NCBI RefSeq assembly: GCF_023652955.1
Contig: NZ_JAKLOY010000003.1
Location: forward strand, 248,001-312,000
Origin: Geomonas sp. Red32
Lineage (GTDB): Bacteria; Desulfobacterota; Desulfuromonadia; Geobacterales; Geobacteraceae
DNA: 64,000 nt
Direction of reading: 5' to 3'
Positions within the stretch are counted from its first letter, which is position 1. The number at the start of each line of letters is the position of its first letter. The position numbers and the translations under genes are program-made. The notes under the pieces were generated by a model. It was not told the origin of the DNA. It made no database searches and saw only the letters and a program-made list of their open reading frames with translations. Shown piece by piece: positions 29,739-38,721 of this stretch.

Positions 29739-29767
29739 TTGACACTTTGCGAAGCGGTCAGTAAAGT
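29739..29767 (+). promoter_or_regulatory. Candidate promoter of the cohesin/dockerin protein gene
   Basis: TTGACA at 29739-29744 and TAAAGT at 29762-29767 with a 17-base spacer, leaving a leader of about 95 bases before the ATG at 29871. No riboswitch motif was recognised in the leader. Confidence 0.5.
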
Positions 29768-29870
29768 TTATACCTATAACTGCCGATACTGTCGTGGCTT
29801 TGAGATACCGAGCCCGCCGTCAAAGAGTCCTTAGCCTCGACTTATGAGTGCTGCTTCTATGAGGTGATGC

Positions 29871-31196
29871 ATGCTGAAGTTCAACCGTATCCTCCGCACC
29901 CTTTTGGCCTCCCTGTTACTTCTTCTTCCCGTATCAGCCTTTGCCGCCTCCTCGCTCACCATCTCGTCGCCCAATAATGACGGGAACTTTGTCGTCCAGG
30001 GAAGCCTGGCGGGCGTTAACGGCATCCAAATTGATATCGGCTACGACTCCACCACCCTCTCCAACCCCTCGGTGACCACAGGGGCGCTGCTGGGCGGCTT
30101 ACTGTCGGCTACGAACTCCGGGTCCAACCCGATTCATTTCGCCGGTGCCATGCCGTCCGGCTCTATAAACTCTCAAGGTGTTGCCCTTACCATCAGCTTC
30201 ACCCCCGTCGCCGGTACCGCCGGTACGATCACCTCTTTTTCTGTCAAAGCCCTCGATGGCAAAAGTCAAAATGTAGCCGTCGCCACCTACGTTCGTAACC
30301 CATCAGCGGTCGCCTCCAATACCGATACCACAGGCGGTAGCGGCGGGAGCGGATCGACCAGCGGCGGCAGCGGAACGACCGGCGGCGGGAGCGGCACCGC
30401 GGGGACCACCGATACGGCTAACACCGGTACCAAGGGCACCTCGTCCCAACCGTTCGTGGCGGGAGGGACGCTGACCTTCCCCGCAGACAGCAACCCGGCC
30501 GATAATCCGGCCGCTCGTCCGGCGCCGCAAGCTGATCAGGAAGGGCAGGGCAGGGGCGGTAATCAGGGTACTGCCGCCCAAACCGCGTCGACTCCGCCGT
30601 CGGACCAGCAGGAGAATGCCGCCAAACCGGCTCCCCAGCAGGTTTACCACGCGAGGCAACTGGTCAGCGTCCTGGAGCGTTTCAGGCTCTTCACCGGTGA
30701 GAAGACTCCTGAAAACCTCATGGCGTTGTTCAGGCCGGAAAACTCGGCGACCTTCATCCAGACCCCGGCGGTGGCCATCGCGGACGGCAAGTCCACGGTG
30801 ATCCTTACCATCACCGGCGTCCCCGGCGACCGCGCTCCCAACTTCTCCTTCACCTCGGCCCATTATGTGGCCCTGGACCGTACCGGCGACGGCGAATGGG
30901 AGATCGAGGTCCGCCCCGACCAAGGCGCCGTCACTGCGTCGGTTACCATGCTGCATGGAGGCGTGGTGCAGGAATTCCCGCTTACGGTCGCTCCCAAAGT
31001 AGAGCTGGCGGCCGCCAAGCAGGGGGCAGCGCCTTCCGAGGCCGACTTCGCACTGTTCCTCAAGGAGCGGGGCACCCCCACCGCGCCGAAGTACGATCTC
31101 AACGGCGACGGCAAGCGTGACTACATCGACGACTACATCTACACCGCGAACTATCTGGACCGCCTGCAGAAGAAAACCGGGCAATCCGCCAAGTAA
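29871..31196 (+). CDS. Exported protein with cohesin-like head and dockerin-like calcium loop
   Basis: A 441-residue exported protein. A signal peptide ends VSAFAA (about 27), followed by a cohesin-like beta domain (about 28-140) resembling the domain at the end of the secretin, a Gly/Ser/Thr/Pro-rich linker (about 145-255), a second folded region (about 260-385), and a C-terminal segment with one EF-hand-like calcium loop, DLNGDGKRDYIDDYIY (about 412-427), as in dockerin repeats. True dockerins have two such loops; only one is obvious. Its own promoter and terminator surround it. It could be a substrate or surface partner of the cohesin-bearing secretin 5.4 kb upstream; that is inference. 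Confidence 0.75.
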   Translation: MLKFNRILRTLLASLLLLLPVSAFAASSLTISSPNNDGNFVVQGSLAGVNGIQIDIGYDSTTLSNPSVTTGALLGGLLSATNSGSNPIHFAGAMPSGSINSQGVALTISFTPVAGTAGTITSFSVKALDGKSQNVAVATYVRNPSAVASNTDTTGGSGGSGSTSGGSGTTGGGSGTAGTTDTANTGTKGTSSQPFVAGGTLTFPADSNPADNPAARPAPQADQEGQGRGGNQGTAAQTASTPPSDQQENAAKPAPQQVYHARQLVSVLERFRLFTGEKTPENLMALFRPENSATFIQTPAVAIADGKSTVILTITGVPGDRAPNFSFTSAHYVALDRTGDGEWEIEVRPDQGAVTASVTMLHGGVVQEFPLTVAPKVELAAAKQGAAPSEADFALFLKERGTPTAPKYDLNGDGKRDYIDDYIYTANYLDRLQKKTGQSAK

Positions 31197-31222
31197 CCGT
31201 CCGGGCCAGATACCATCAAGGG

Positions 31223-31259
31223 ATGCCTCTTCGACTCACAGCGAAGAGGCATTTCTTTT
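31223..31259 (+). terminator. Intrinsic terminator after the cohesin/dockerin gene
   Basis: A perfect 11-bp stem, ATGCCTCTTCG (31223-31233) with CGAAGAGGCAT (31242-31252), 8-base loop, followed by TTTCTTTT. Confidence 0.88.
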
Positions 31260-31293
31260 GGGGCGTAGCGGCCCGGGGATCACGGTTTTTCTG

Positions 31294-31324
31294 TTGCCGC
31301 ACCAGTGGAGTTAAGGTATAGAAT
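31294..31324 (+). promoter_or_regulatory. Candidate promoter of the gabD-like gene
   Basis: TTGCCG at 31294-31299 and TATAGA at 31317-31322 (17-base spacer; TAGAAT at 31319-31324 is an alternative). It would give a leader of about 150 bases that contains a CCCCTTT-gaga-AAAGGGG hairpin near 31385-31402. Confidence 0.4.
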
Positions 31325-31480
31325 CTAGACCGATTTTTGCCCTGGATGGTGCGCATCGCCACGACTCTTTCGAGCAGGTTTCTTCCCCTTTGAGAAAAGG
31401 GGCCGGGGATCTGTCCTGCATTCGTTCAGTTGGAAATGTTGAAACTCTGACTTCTATTACATCTATCAAAGGGAGGAGAC

Positions 31481-32938
31481 ATGCCGGCACTAAAGGACAG
31501 CACGCTTTTTCAGCAGCTCTGTTACCTGGATGGAAAATGGGTTGGCGCTGATAGCGGCGAGACGATCGACGTAACCAATCCCGCCACCGGGGAAAAGATC
31601 GGCACCATTCCGAAGATGGGGGCTGCCGAGACCCGCCGGGCCATCGAGGCGGCCAACCGGGCGTACCCGGCCTGGCGCGCGAAGACCGCCCACGAGCGCT
31701 CGCTTATCCTGCGGAAATGGTCGGATCTCATGCTGGAGAACCAGGAAGATCTTGCCGTGCTGATGACCGCCGAGCAGGGGAAACCGCTGGCCGAGTCCAA
31801 AGGGGAAATCGTCTACGCCGCTTCCTTCATCGAGTGGTTCGCGGAAGAGGGGAGACGCATCTACGGCGACGTGATTCCTCCCCACCAGAGCGACAAGCGG
31901 ATCGTGGTGACCAAGGAGCCGATCGGCGTCTGTGCCGCCATCACCCCCTGGAACTTCCCGTCCGCCATGATAACCAGGAAGGCGGGACCTGCGCTGGCGG
32001 CTGGCTGCCCCATGGTGGTGAAACCGGCCACTGCGACCCCGTATTCCGCCCTGGCCCTGGCCGAACTCGCCCGCCGCGCAGGAGTCCCGGACGGCGTCTT
32101 TTCGGTGGTAACCGGCTCCTCCGGCCCCATCGGGGGCGAGTTGACCGGGAACCCGCTGGTGCGCAAGCTGACCTTCACCGGCTCCACCGAAATCGGGAAG
32201 AAGCTGATGGCACAGTGTGCGGGGACCGTGAAGAAGGTATCCCTGGAACTGGGCGGCAATGCCCCCTTCATCGTCTTCGACGACGCCGATATCGATGCGG
32301 CCGTGGAGGGAGCGCTCATCTCTAAGTTCCGCAACACCGGTCAGACCTGCGTCTGCACCAACCGCTTCCTGGTGCAGGACGGTGTCTATGACAAGTTCGC
32401 GGAGAAACTCGCGGCTGCCGTCAACAAGATGGTGGTGGGCGACGGACTGAAGGGCGAAACGCAGCAGGGGCCGCTCATCGACCAAGCCGCGGTGGACAAG
32501 GTCGAGGAGCATATCAACGATGCGCTCGGGAAGGGGGCGCGGGTCTTAACCGGCGGCAAGCGTCACGCTTTGGGCGGCACCTTCTTCCAGCCGACGGTGC
32601 TGGCCGGCGTGACCCCGCAGATGCTGGTGGCCCGCGAGGAGACCTTTGGCCCGGTGGCGCCGCTCTTCCGGTTCAAGACCGAGCAGGAGGCGATCCAGAT
32701 GGCCAACGACACCGAGTTCGGCCTAGCCGCCTATTTCTACAGCCAGGACATCTCCCGCGTCTGGCGGGTGGCGGAAGGGATCGAGTACGGCATCGTCGGC
32801 ATCAATACCGGCCTGATCTCCACCACCGTCGCCCCCTTTGGCGGCGTCAAGGAATCCGGTACCGGCCGGGAAGGCTCCAAGTACGGGATCGAAGACTACC
32901 TCGAGGTGAAATACCTCTGCATCGGCGGCATCAAGTAA
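31481..32938 (+). CDS. gabD: Succinate-semialdehyde dehydrogenase-type aldehyde dehydrogenase
   Basis: NAD(P)-dependent aldehyde dehydrogenase of 485 residues. ITPWNFP, the cofactor motif FTGSTEIG, the general-base glutamate in SLELGGNAPF and the catalytic cysteine in GQTCVC are all present. The overall pattern, including the C-terminal PFGGVKESGTGREGSKYGIEDYLEVKY, is that of GabD-type enzymes that oxidise succinate semialdehyde to succinate, but other semialdehydes cannot be excluded. AAAGGGAGGAG precedes the ATG. No GABA transaminase is nearby. Confidence 0.85.
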   Translation: MPALKDSTLFQQLCYLDGKWVGADSGETIDVTNPATGEKIGTIPKMGAAETRRAIEAANRAYPAWRAKTAHERSLILRKWSDLMLENQEDLAVLMTAEQGKPLAESKGEIVYAASFIEWFAEEGRRIYGDVIPPHQSDKRIVVTKEPIGVCAAITPWNFPSAMITRKAGPALAAGCPMVVKPATATPYSALALAELARRAGVPDGVFSVVTGSSGPIGGELTGNPLVRKLTFTGSTEIGKKLMAQCAGTVKKVSLELGGNAPFIVFDDADIDAAVEGALISKFRNTGQTCVCTNRFLVQDGVYDKFAEKLAAAVNKMVVGDGLKGETQQGPLIDQAAVDKVEEHINDALGKGARVLTGGKRHALGGTFFQPTVLAGVTPQMLVAREETFGPVAPLFRFKTEQEAIQMANDTEFGLAAYFYSQDISRVWRVAEGIEYGIVGINTGLISTTVAPFGGVKESGTGREGSKYGIEDYLEVKYLCIGGIK

Positions 32939-32940
32939 CT

Positions 32941-32980
32941 CCCCATCCTCACCCTGCCCCTCCCCTTGAAAGGGGAGGGG
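32941..32980. repeat. Half-copy of GC-rich palindromic repeat (family A)
   Basis: CCCCATCCTC-ACCC followed by a hairpin of CCCCTCCCCTT (32957-32967) and AAGGGGAGGGG (32970-32980). The same tail-plus-hairpin unit appears twice, in opposite orientations, at 38595-38712 and in diverged form at 39421-39523. Confidence 0.7.
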
Positions 32981-33003
32981 ACCGAAAAGGAATCAAGCTC
33001 CAC

Positions 33004-33771
33004 ATGCCAGTGATTCACGTTTTTTCAGGCGGTACCCTCACTCCCGGAGAGGCCGGCGTCGTCCAGGAATTCCCCCTGGCCCTCCGCGTCAACGACAAAG
33101 ACATCGTCACCCTTGTTGCATCTCCCCACGACCTTCGTTTCCTGGTGGCCGGTTTCCTGCGCGTGCAGGGGTTCGTCAGCAAAGCCGAGGACTTCCTGAT
33201 GCTGAGCGTCTGCAACGACTTCGGCGTCGCCAACGTCCGTATCCGTGGAGAGATGCCGGAGACCCTCAAGCCGATCCTCACCTCCGGCTGCGGCACCGGC
33301 ATCACCTTTTCGCTCCCCGGCTCGGAGGGGATTCCCGCTGTGGCAAGCCCGGGCGCCATCACGACCAATGCCGTCTTCAACCTCATGGAGCAGCTCGCCC
33401 AGAAGGCCGAGAAGTACAAGAGCCACGGCGGCGTCCACTCCGCCGCCCTAGGCGACCTCGATGGCGACCTCATCTACTACGCGGAAGACATCGGCCGCCA
33501 CAACACCGTGGACCGCCTGGCCGGGGAGGCGCTCTTAAGAAAAACCGACCTAACCGGCAAGATGCTGGTCACCTCCGGCCGCATTTCCGCCGAGATGGCC
33601 GCCAAGGCCGCCTTCCTGGGAATTCCCCTGCTCGCGTCCCGCACCTCTCCCACCGACATGGCCATCCGCATCTGCGAGCAGGCCGGCATGGTCCTGATCG
33701 GCTATCTTCGCGGAGGGAAGTTCACCGTGTACACCCACCCTGAACTGCTGGTTGTGTCCGGAGAAGAGTAG
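33004..33771 (+). CDS. fdhD: Formate dehydrogenase accessory protein FdhD-like
   Basis: Family of sulfurtransferases that pass sulfur from IscS to the molybdenum or tungsten cofactor of formate dehydrogenase. The 255 residues include the family stretches EDIGRHNTVDRLAGEA and LLVTSGRIS-type (MLVTSGRISAEMAAKAA) and LASRTSPTDMAI. The usual catalytic CxxC is reduced to a single cysteine: TSGCGTGITF (C96, with G at the second cysteine position). This may be a natural subtype or reflect altered chemistry. No formate dehydrogenase genes are in the window. Confidence 0.85.
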   Translation: MPVIHVFSGGTLTPGEAGVVQEFPLALRVNDKDIVTLVASPHDLRFLVAGFLRVQGFVSKAEDFLMLSVCNDFGVANVRIRGEMPETLKPILTSGCGTGITFSLPGSEGIPAVASPGAITTNAVFNLMEQLAQKAEKYKSHGGVHSAALGDLDGDLIYYAEDIGRHNTVDRLAGEALLRKTDLTGKMLVTSGRISAEMAAKAAFLGIPLLASRTSPTDMAIRICEQAGMVLIGYLRGGKFTVYTHPELLVVSGEE

Positions 33772-33821
33772 GAGTAACCCAACTTCGACTGCCCAGACAC
33801 CGGGTTGTTGACCGGATCGGG

Positions 33822-33860
33822 AGAGCCCTCAGGCACATCGTGTCTGGGGGCTCTTGTTTT
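33822..33860 (+). terminator. Long terminator hairpin after fdhD
   Basis: AGAGCCCTCAGGCAC (33822-33836) pairs along its whole length with GTGTCTGGGGGCTCT (33840-33854), including two G-T pairs, around a 3-base loop, followed by TGTTTT. Between it and acnB (33861-34073) the only other feature seen is the acnB promoter. Confidence 0.85.
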
Positions 33861-33962
33861 CCGTGTCACGGCTCGGCCATCGGGTTGGCCTAGCGCGAAA
33901 CGTTGTGAGTATCCGCCGTAGATCCTTGCCTAGAAATTTCCCATATTTCCCCAATTCCATAA

Positions 33963-33993
33963 TTGACAAACAGGGGTAAAAACTGTATACAGT
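33963..33993 (+). promoter_or_regulatory. acnB promoter with a palindrome over the -10 box
   Basis: TTGACA at 33963-33968 and TATACA at 33986-33991 with a 17-base spacer. The -10 box is centred in a perfect 12-bp palindrome, ACTGTATACAGT (33982-33993), the type of site bound by dimeric repressors such as GntR-family proteins. No regulator gene lies next to it. Confidence 0.7.
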
Positions 33994-34073
33994 ATCCGTT
34001 CCAATCTACGATGTCTTATCCGTAGTTTCCCCATAACCACCGAAAATAGCAGAACAATTTCTGAGGAGGGATC

Positions 34074-36593
34074 ATGATCGAAGCATACTTGAAGCAAGAA
34101 GCAGAAAGAAATGCTCTTGGCATTCCGGCCAAACCGCTGGACCCGGAGCAGACCGCCGAGATGTGCAAACTGTTGGAAGCCCCGCCTGCGGGCAAAGAGG
34201 CCTTCCTCCTCAACCTCCTTAAAGAGAGGGTTTCCCCGGGTGTTGACCCGGCTGCCGAAGTGAAGGCTGCCTTCCTTGGCCAGATCGTGGCTGGCACCAA
34301 GAAGTCCCCGCTGGTCTCCAAGAAAGAGGCCGTGCAGATCCTCGGCACCATGCTGGGTGGCTACAACGTGGCCCCGCTGGTTGCCGCCCTGAAAGACGCC
34401 GAACTGGCCGACGAGGCTGTCAAAGCCCTCTGCGGCACCACCCTCGTGTACGACGCCTTCGACGAAGTGGTCGCTCTCTCCAAGACCAGCGCCGCTGCCA
34501 TGACCGTCCTGAAATCCTGGGCCAACGCCGAATGGTTCACCTCCAAGCCGGGCCTGGCCGAGATCGTGAAGGTCAAGGTCTACAAGGTCGACGGCGAGAT
34601 CAACACCGACGACTTCTCCCCGGCAGGCGACGCCTGGAGCCGCCCGGACATCCCGCTGCACGCGCTCGCCATGGGCAAGACCCGCTTCCCCCAGGGGAAC
34701 GCCGACATCGCCAAGTTCCGCGCCGACGGCTTCCAGGTCGCGTTCGTGGGCGACGTGGTCGGTACCGGTTCCTCCAGGAAGTCCGCCTGCAACAGCGTGC
34801 TCTGGCACATCGGCGAGGACATCCCGGCCGTCCCGAACAAGCGCCGTAACGGCATCATCATCGGCGGCGTCATCGCCCCGATCTTCTTCAACACCGCCCA
34901 GGACTCCGGCGCATTCCCGATCAAGACCGACGTGACCAAGATGAAGACCGGCGACGTCATCGTGATCGACTCCAAGAAGGGCGAAGTCAGGAGCGAAGCG
35001 GGCGAGGTGCTCTCCACCTTCACCGTGGCTCCCAACACCCTCTTTGACGAGTACCGCGCCGGCGGCCGTATCCCGCTGATCATCGGCCGCGCCCTTACCG
35101 ACCGCGCCCGCAAGGCCCTCGGCATGGGCCCCACCGAAGCATTCACCCTGCCGGTCAACCCGGTTCCCAAAGCTGGCCAGGGCTACTCGCTGGCCCAGAA
35201 GATGGTCGGCAAGGCCTGCGGCGTCGAGGGTGTTCTCCCGGGCACCGCGTGCGAGCCGAAGATGACCACCGTCGGTTCCCAGGACACCACCGGCCCGATG
35301 ACCGCCGACGAACTGAAAGAACTCGCCTGCCTGAAGTTCCTGGCTCCGATGTTCATGCAGTCCTTCTGCCACACCGCCGCTTACCCGAAACCGGCCGACG
35401 TCAAGATGCACAAGACCCTGCCGCAGTTCATCATCGAGCGTGGCGGCGTGCCGCTGAAGCCGGGCGACGGCGTCATCCACTCCTGGCTGAACCGTCTGCT
35501 GGTTCCGGACACCGTCGGTACCGGTGGCGACTCCCACACCCGTTTCCCGATCGGGATCTCCTTCCCGGCCGGTTCCGGCCTGGTCGCCTTCGCCGGCGCC
35601 CTCGGCTTCATGCCGCTCGACATGCCGGAGTCCGTCCTGGTCCGTTTCAAAGGCCAGTTCAACCCGGGCATCACCCTGCGTGACGCCGTGAACGCCATCC
35701 CGTTCTGGGCCATCAAGCAGGGCCTCTTGACCGTTCCCAAGAAGAACAAGGTCAACATCTTCAATGGCCGCATCCTCGAGATGGAAGGCCTTCCGAATCT
35801 CTCCGTCGAGCAGGCTTTCGAGCTGACCGACGCCGCCGCCGAGCGCTCCGCCGCCGCCGGCTGCATCAAGCTCTCCGAGGAGTCGGTAGCTACCTACCTC
35901 CGCTCCAACGTGGCCCTCATGAAGCAGATGATCGCCGACGGCTACCAGGATGCCCAGACCCTGCAGAACCGCATCGACGCCGTCAACGAGTGGCTGAAAG
36001 CACCGAAGCTCCTCGCCGCCGACGCCAACGCCGAGTACGCCGCCGTCATCGAGATCGATCTCGCCGAGATCACCGAGCCGATCCTCGCTTGCCCGAACGA
36101 CCCGGACGACGTCAAGCTCCTCTCCGACGTGGCCGGCACCCCGATCCAGGACGTCTTCCTCGGTTCCTGCATGACCAACATCGGCCACTTCCGCGCCGCC
36201 GGCGAGATCTGGAGAGGCCAGAAGTTCAACCCGAACGTCCGCACCTGGATCTGCCCGCCGACCCGCATGGATCAGGCGAAGCTCAAGGACGAGGCATACT
36301 TCTCCGTGTACAGCGCCATGGGCGCCCGCGTGGAGATTGCCGGCTGCTCGCTCTGCATGGGTAACCAGGCTCGCGTGCCCGACGGGGTGAACATGTTCTC
36401 CACCTCGACCCGTAACTTCGATGACAGGATCGGCAATGGCGCCAAGGTATTCCTCGGCTCCGCCGAGCTCGGTGCCGTCACCGTCAACCTGGGCAAGCTC
36501 CCGACCCCGGCCGAGTACCTGGCCGTCTACAAGGAGAAGGTCGAGCCCAACAAGGAAACCGTGTACAAGTACCTCCAGTTCGACGAGATGTAA
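34074..36593 (+). CDS. acnB: Aconitate hydratase B
   Basis: TCA-cycle enzyme that isomerises citrate to isocitrate and can also hydrate 2-methyl-cis-aconitate. The 839 residues follow the AcnB layout: an N-terminal HEAT-like domain (1-160), the swivel domain moved to the front (about 165-380), then the catalytic domains. The [4Fe-4S] cysteines appear as one in [13 protein letters not shown] and a pair in [19 protein letters not shown] precedes the ATG. The gene has its own promoter and a strong terminator, and codon use is strongly biased to C-ending codons, consistent with high expression. Confidence 0.97.
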   Translation: MIEAYLKQEAERNALGIPAKPLDPEQTAEMCKLLEAPPAGKEAFLLNLLKERVSPGVDPAAEVKAAFLGQIVAGTKKSPLVSKKEAVQILGTMLGGYNVAPLVAALKDAELADEAVKALCGTTLVYDAFDEVVALSKTSAAAMTVLKSWANAEWFTSKPGLAEIVKVKVYKVDGEINTDDFSPAGDAWSRPDIPLHALAMGKTRFPQGNADIAKFRADGFQVAFVGDVVGTGSSRKSACNSVLWHIGEDIPAVPNKRRNGIIIGGVIAPIFFNTAQDSGAFPIKTDVTKMKTGDVIVIDSKKGEVRSEAGEVLSTFTVAPNTLFDEYRAGGRIPLIIGRALTDRARKALGMGPTEAFTLPVNPVPKAGQGYSLAQKMVGKACGVEGVLPGTACEPKMTTVGSQDTTGPMTADELKELACLKFLAPMFMQSFCHTAAYPKPADVKMHKTLPQFIIERGGVPLKPGDGVIHSWLNRLLVPDTVGTGGDSHTRFPIGISFPAGSGLVAFAGALGFMPLDMPESVLVRFKGQFNPGITLRDAVNAIPFWAIKQGLLTVPKKNKVNIFNGRILEMEGLPNLSVEQAFELTDAAAERSAAAGCIKLSEESVATYLRSNVALMKQMIADGYQDAQTLQNRIDAVNEWLKAPKLLAADANAEYAAVIEIDLAEITEPILACPNDPDDVKLLSDVAGTPIQDVFLGSCMTNIGHFRAAGEIWRGQKFNPNVRTWICPPTRMDQAKLKDEAYFSVYSAMGARVEIAGCSLCMGNQARVPDGVNMFSTSTRNFDDRIGNGAKVFLGSAELGAVTVNLGKLPTPAEYLAVYKEKVEPNKETVYKYLQFDEM

Positions 36594-36616
36594 TTCGTCG
36601 CTGGACTCGCAGTAAT

Positions 36617-36650
36617 AAAAAGGCCCGCCGGTTTCCCGGCGGGCCTTTTT
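36617..36650. terminator. Bidirectional terminator after acnB
   Basis: A perfect 10-bp stem, GGCCCGCCGG (36622-36631) with CCGGCGGGCC (36636-36645), TTTC loop, flanked by AAAAA and TTTTT. It can work for acnB on the + strand and as backup for pepF on the - strand. Confidence 0.9.
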
Positions 36651-36686
36651 CTGTTCGGGGCGGTAAAGGGAAGAAGTGGTGACAAT

Positions 36687-36715
36687 AAAAAGGCCCACCG
36701 GAACCCCGGCGGGCC
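36687..36715 (-). terminator. Terminator of pepF, minus strand
   Basis: GGCCCACCGG (36692-36701) and CCGGCGGGCC (36706-36715) with AAAAA before it. In the minus-strand RNA the odd pair is G-U and the stem is complete with a U-run after it; in the plus-strand RNA it is an A-C mismatch. It closely resembles the hairpin at 36617-36650 and may be a duplicate. Confidence 0.8.
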
Positions 36716-36738
36716 TTTCAGTTTTCGGCGCAACGCCC

Positions 36739-38505
36739 CTAAACCAGCTTCTTCAGCTCCTCGATGAGGTCTTTGAGCAGGTCGTAGCCGCCCTGCCAGA
36801 AGCCGGGGTTGGTGAGGTCGATGCCGGCGGGGGCGAGGGTGTCGGCCGGGGTGCGGGAGCCGCCGTCGGCCAGGATGTCGCGGTAGATCGGGATGAACTT
36901 ATCGCGCTCCTTCAGGTAGAGCTGGTAGAGGGAGAGCACCAGCAGCTCGGCGAAGGTGTACGAGTAGCAATAGAAACGGGCGTGGATGAAGTGCGAGATG
37001 TAGCTCCACCCGTAGCGGTACGGCTGGATCATCTCGACGGAGTCGCCATAGAGCTTGGCATTCTCGTTCCACCAGATGTCGCTGAGCTCATTGGCGGTCA
37101 AAAGCCCATTCTTCCGGTCGAGGTGCATCTTCTCTTCGAAGCGGGTGAGAACGTTCTGCCTGAAGGTGGTGGCGATGATGTCCTCGATCTTCGCGCAAAG
37201 AAGCGATTTCTTCACTTCCTTGTCGGTCTCGTTCTCCAGCAGCTGCCGGGTAAGAAGCATCTCCCCGAACACGGACGCCGTTTCCGCCAGCGGCAGCGGC
37301 ATGTGGTAGTTCAGCATGGTCTGGCGCTGGGCGAGCATGAAGTGGATGCCGTGGCCCACCTCGTGTGCGATGGTCGAGACGTCGCGCAGGTTTCCGGTGA
37401 AGTTCAAAAGGAGATAGGGGTCGAGGTGCGGCGTCATCCCCATGCAGAAGGCGCCGCCGCTCTTGCCGGGGCGGGGCATGGCGTCCACCCGGCGGTCGGC
37501 GAAGAAGGAGTCGGCCATCTGGGCGAACTCTTCGGAGAAGCCGCGGTAGGCCTCCACGGTCATGCTGCGGGCTTCCTCGAAGGTGTACTTCTTCCCGCTA
37601 TCGGAGAGCGGCGCATAGACGTCGCAGTTCTTCAGTTTCGGCATCCCGAGAAGCTGCGCCTTCAGCCTGAAATACTCCTGGGCCAGCGGATAGTTCTGCT
37701 CCGAGACATTCATCAGGCTCTCGACCACCTCGGTGGGAATCTCGTTGCCGAGGTTGGTCGGTTCCATCGGGTGCCCGTAGCTTCTCAGCTCCATGTCCTG
37801 TGAGTGATCGAGCGCCGCATTGTTGAAGACGGCGGAAAAAAGTATTTCGTGCTCCTGGTGCTTGTTCAGGAAGGTACTGAAGGCACGCTCCCTCACAGCA
37901 GCGTCCGGATGGTGAAGAAGAGCAAGCACCTCTTCGCCAGTCAGTTCCTGTTTCTCCCCGTCCAGCTCCAGTTCGTACCTTAGTGATGCCGACACCTCGT
38001 CGAACAGGCGGCTGAATGCCTGGACGCCGGTAAGGCCCTTCTGGGAGAGAAGGCTCTCCTCGCGTTCGGAGAGTGTATGTTTCTTGAACTTCCTGAGTGC
38101 CTCGAGGAAGTGACGATAGCCGGCGAGCTGGGGAGCCTCGACCAGCGCCTTATACGGTTCGTCCTCCATCTGGATCAGTTCGAGATCGAAGAAGATGAGC
38201 TCGCGCCCCATCAGGTTCCCGAACTCGGAAGCCTTCTGGGAGAGGCGCTTGTTTTCATCGCTTTCGCTGTCGGCGGCGAAGAGGAGATGGGCGTAAAGCT
38301 GGGGCTTGGCCAGCAGTTCGTTGATGGCTTCGTATTCCCGGATTGCCTCCAGGAGGGCGTCCGGCGAAAGGGTAGCCATCTTGCCGCGGTAGCGCTCGCG
38401 GAAGGACGTTACCTGGGCACTTCCTTTCTCAAAGTCGTCGGTGAGCTCCGGGGAGGTGGCGGAGGGATAAAGGGGGGTGGTGTCCCACAAAAGGTCGCTT
38501 AGCAT
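36739..38505 (-). CDS. pepF: Oligoendopeptidase F (M3 family)
   Basis: Cytoplasmic zinc metallopeptidase that cleaves short peptides, 588 residues. The zinc motif HEVGH is in TIAHEVGHGIHFMLAQRQTM, with the downstream glutamate region LPLAETASVFGEML that supplies the third ligand. AGGAGAG precedes the ATG on the minus strand. It is the first of three minus-strand genes (pepF, nucleotidase, thrC), each separated by GC-rich palindromic repeats rather than joined in an obvious operon. Confidence 0.93.
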   Translation of the reverse strand: MLSDLLWDTTPLYPSATSPELTDDFEKGSAQVTSFRERYRGKMATLSPDALLEAIREYEAINELLAKPQLYAHLLFAADSESDENKRLSQKASEFGNLMGRELIFFDLELIQMEDEPYKALVEAPQLAGYRHFLEALRKFKKHTLSEREESLLSQKGLTGVQAFSRLFDEVSASLRYELELDGEKQELTGEEVLALLHHPDAAVRERAFSTFLNKHQEHEILFSAVFNNAALDHSQDMELRSYGHPMEPTNLGNEIPTEVVESLMNVSEQNYPLAQEYFRLKAQLLGMPKLKNCDVYAPLSDSGKKYTFEEARSMTVEAYRGFSEEFAQMADSFFADRRVDAMPRPGKSGGAFCMGMTPHLDPYLLLNFTGNLRDVSTIAHEVGHGIHFMLAQRQTMLNYHMPLPLAETASVFGEMLLTRQLLENETDKEVKKSLLCAKIEDIIATTFRQNVLTRFEEKMHLDRKNGLLTANELSDIWWNENAKLYGDSVEMIQPYRYGWSYISHFIHARFYCYSYTFAELLVLSLYQLYLKERDKFIPIYRDILADGGSRTPADTLAPAGIDLTNPGFWQGGYDLLKDLIEELKKLV

Positions 38506-38594
38506 GGTGCTCTCCTGAATGATATTAGGGAATTGAATTGGATGAAGGCCCTTGGATAGTAATCGAAGGGGTGGGTACTGTCAAGGAAGGGAGG

Positions 38595-38712
38595 CCCCAT
38601 CCTCACCCCAGCCCTCCCCTTGAAGGGGAGGGAGAGTAAGCACGGGTGAAAGGGGAATAAGCCGGCATCAGGTACCCTCCCCTTCAAGGGGAGGGACAGG
38701 GGGAGGATGGGG
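38595..38712. repeat. Composite palindromic element (family A, two units facing each other)
   Basis: Outer arms CCCCATCCTC (38595-38604) and GAGGATGGGG (38703-38712) are inverted copies. Inside lie two hairpins, CCCTCCCCTT-g-AAGGGGAGGG (38612-38632) and CCCTCCCCTT-c-AAGGGGAGGG (38675-38695). The 118-bp element resembles a REP doublet or a small MITE; no target-site duplication was evident. Confidence 0.75.
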
Positions 38713-38721
38713 TGACCGGTA

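Noticed and set aside
29684-29870. c-di-GMP (GEMM) riboswitch before the cohesin/dockerin gene
   Set aside because: Such switches are common in this lineage, but the conserved GEMM core sequences were not found in the leader.
33930-36698. A 922-codon open frame on the minus strand across acnB
   Set aside because: It is the antisense of a strongly codon-biased GC-rich gene; its translation is low-complexity (Gly, Val, Asp, His) with no recognisable domain, while the plus strand encodes a complete AcnB.
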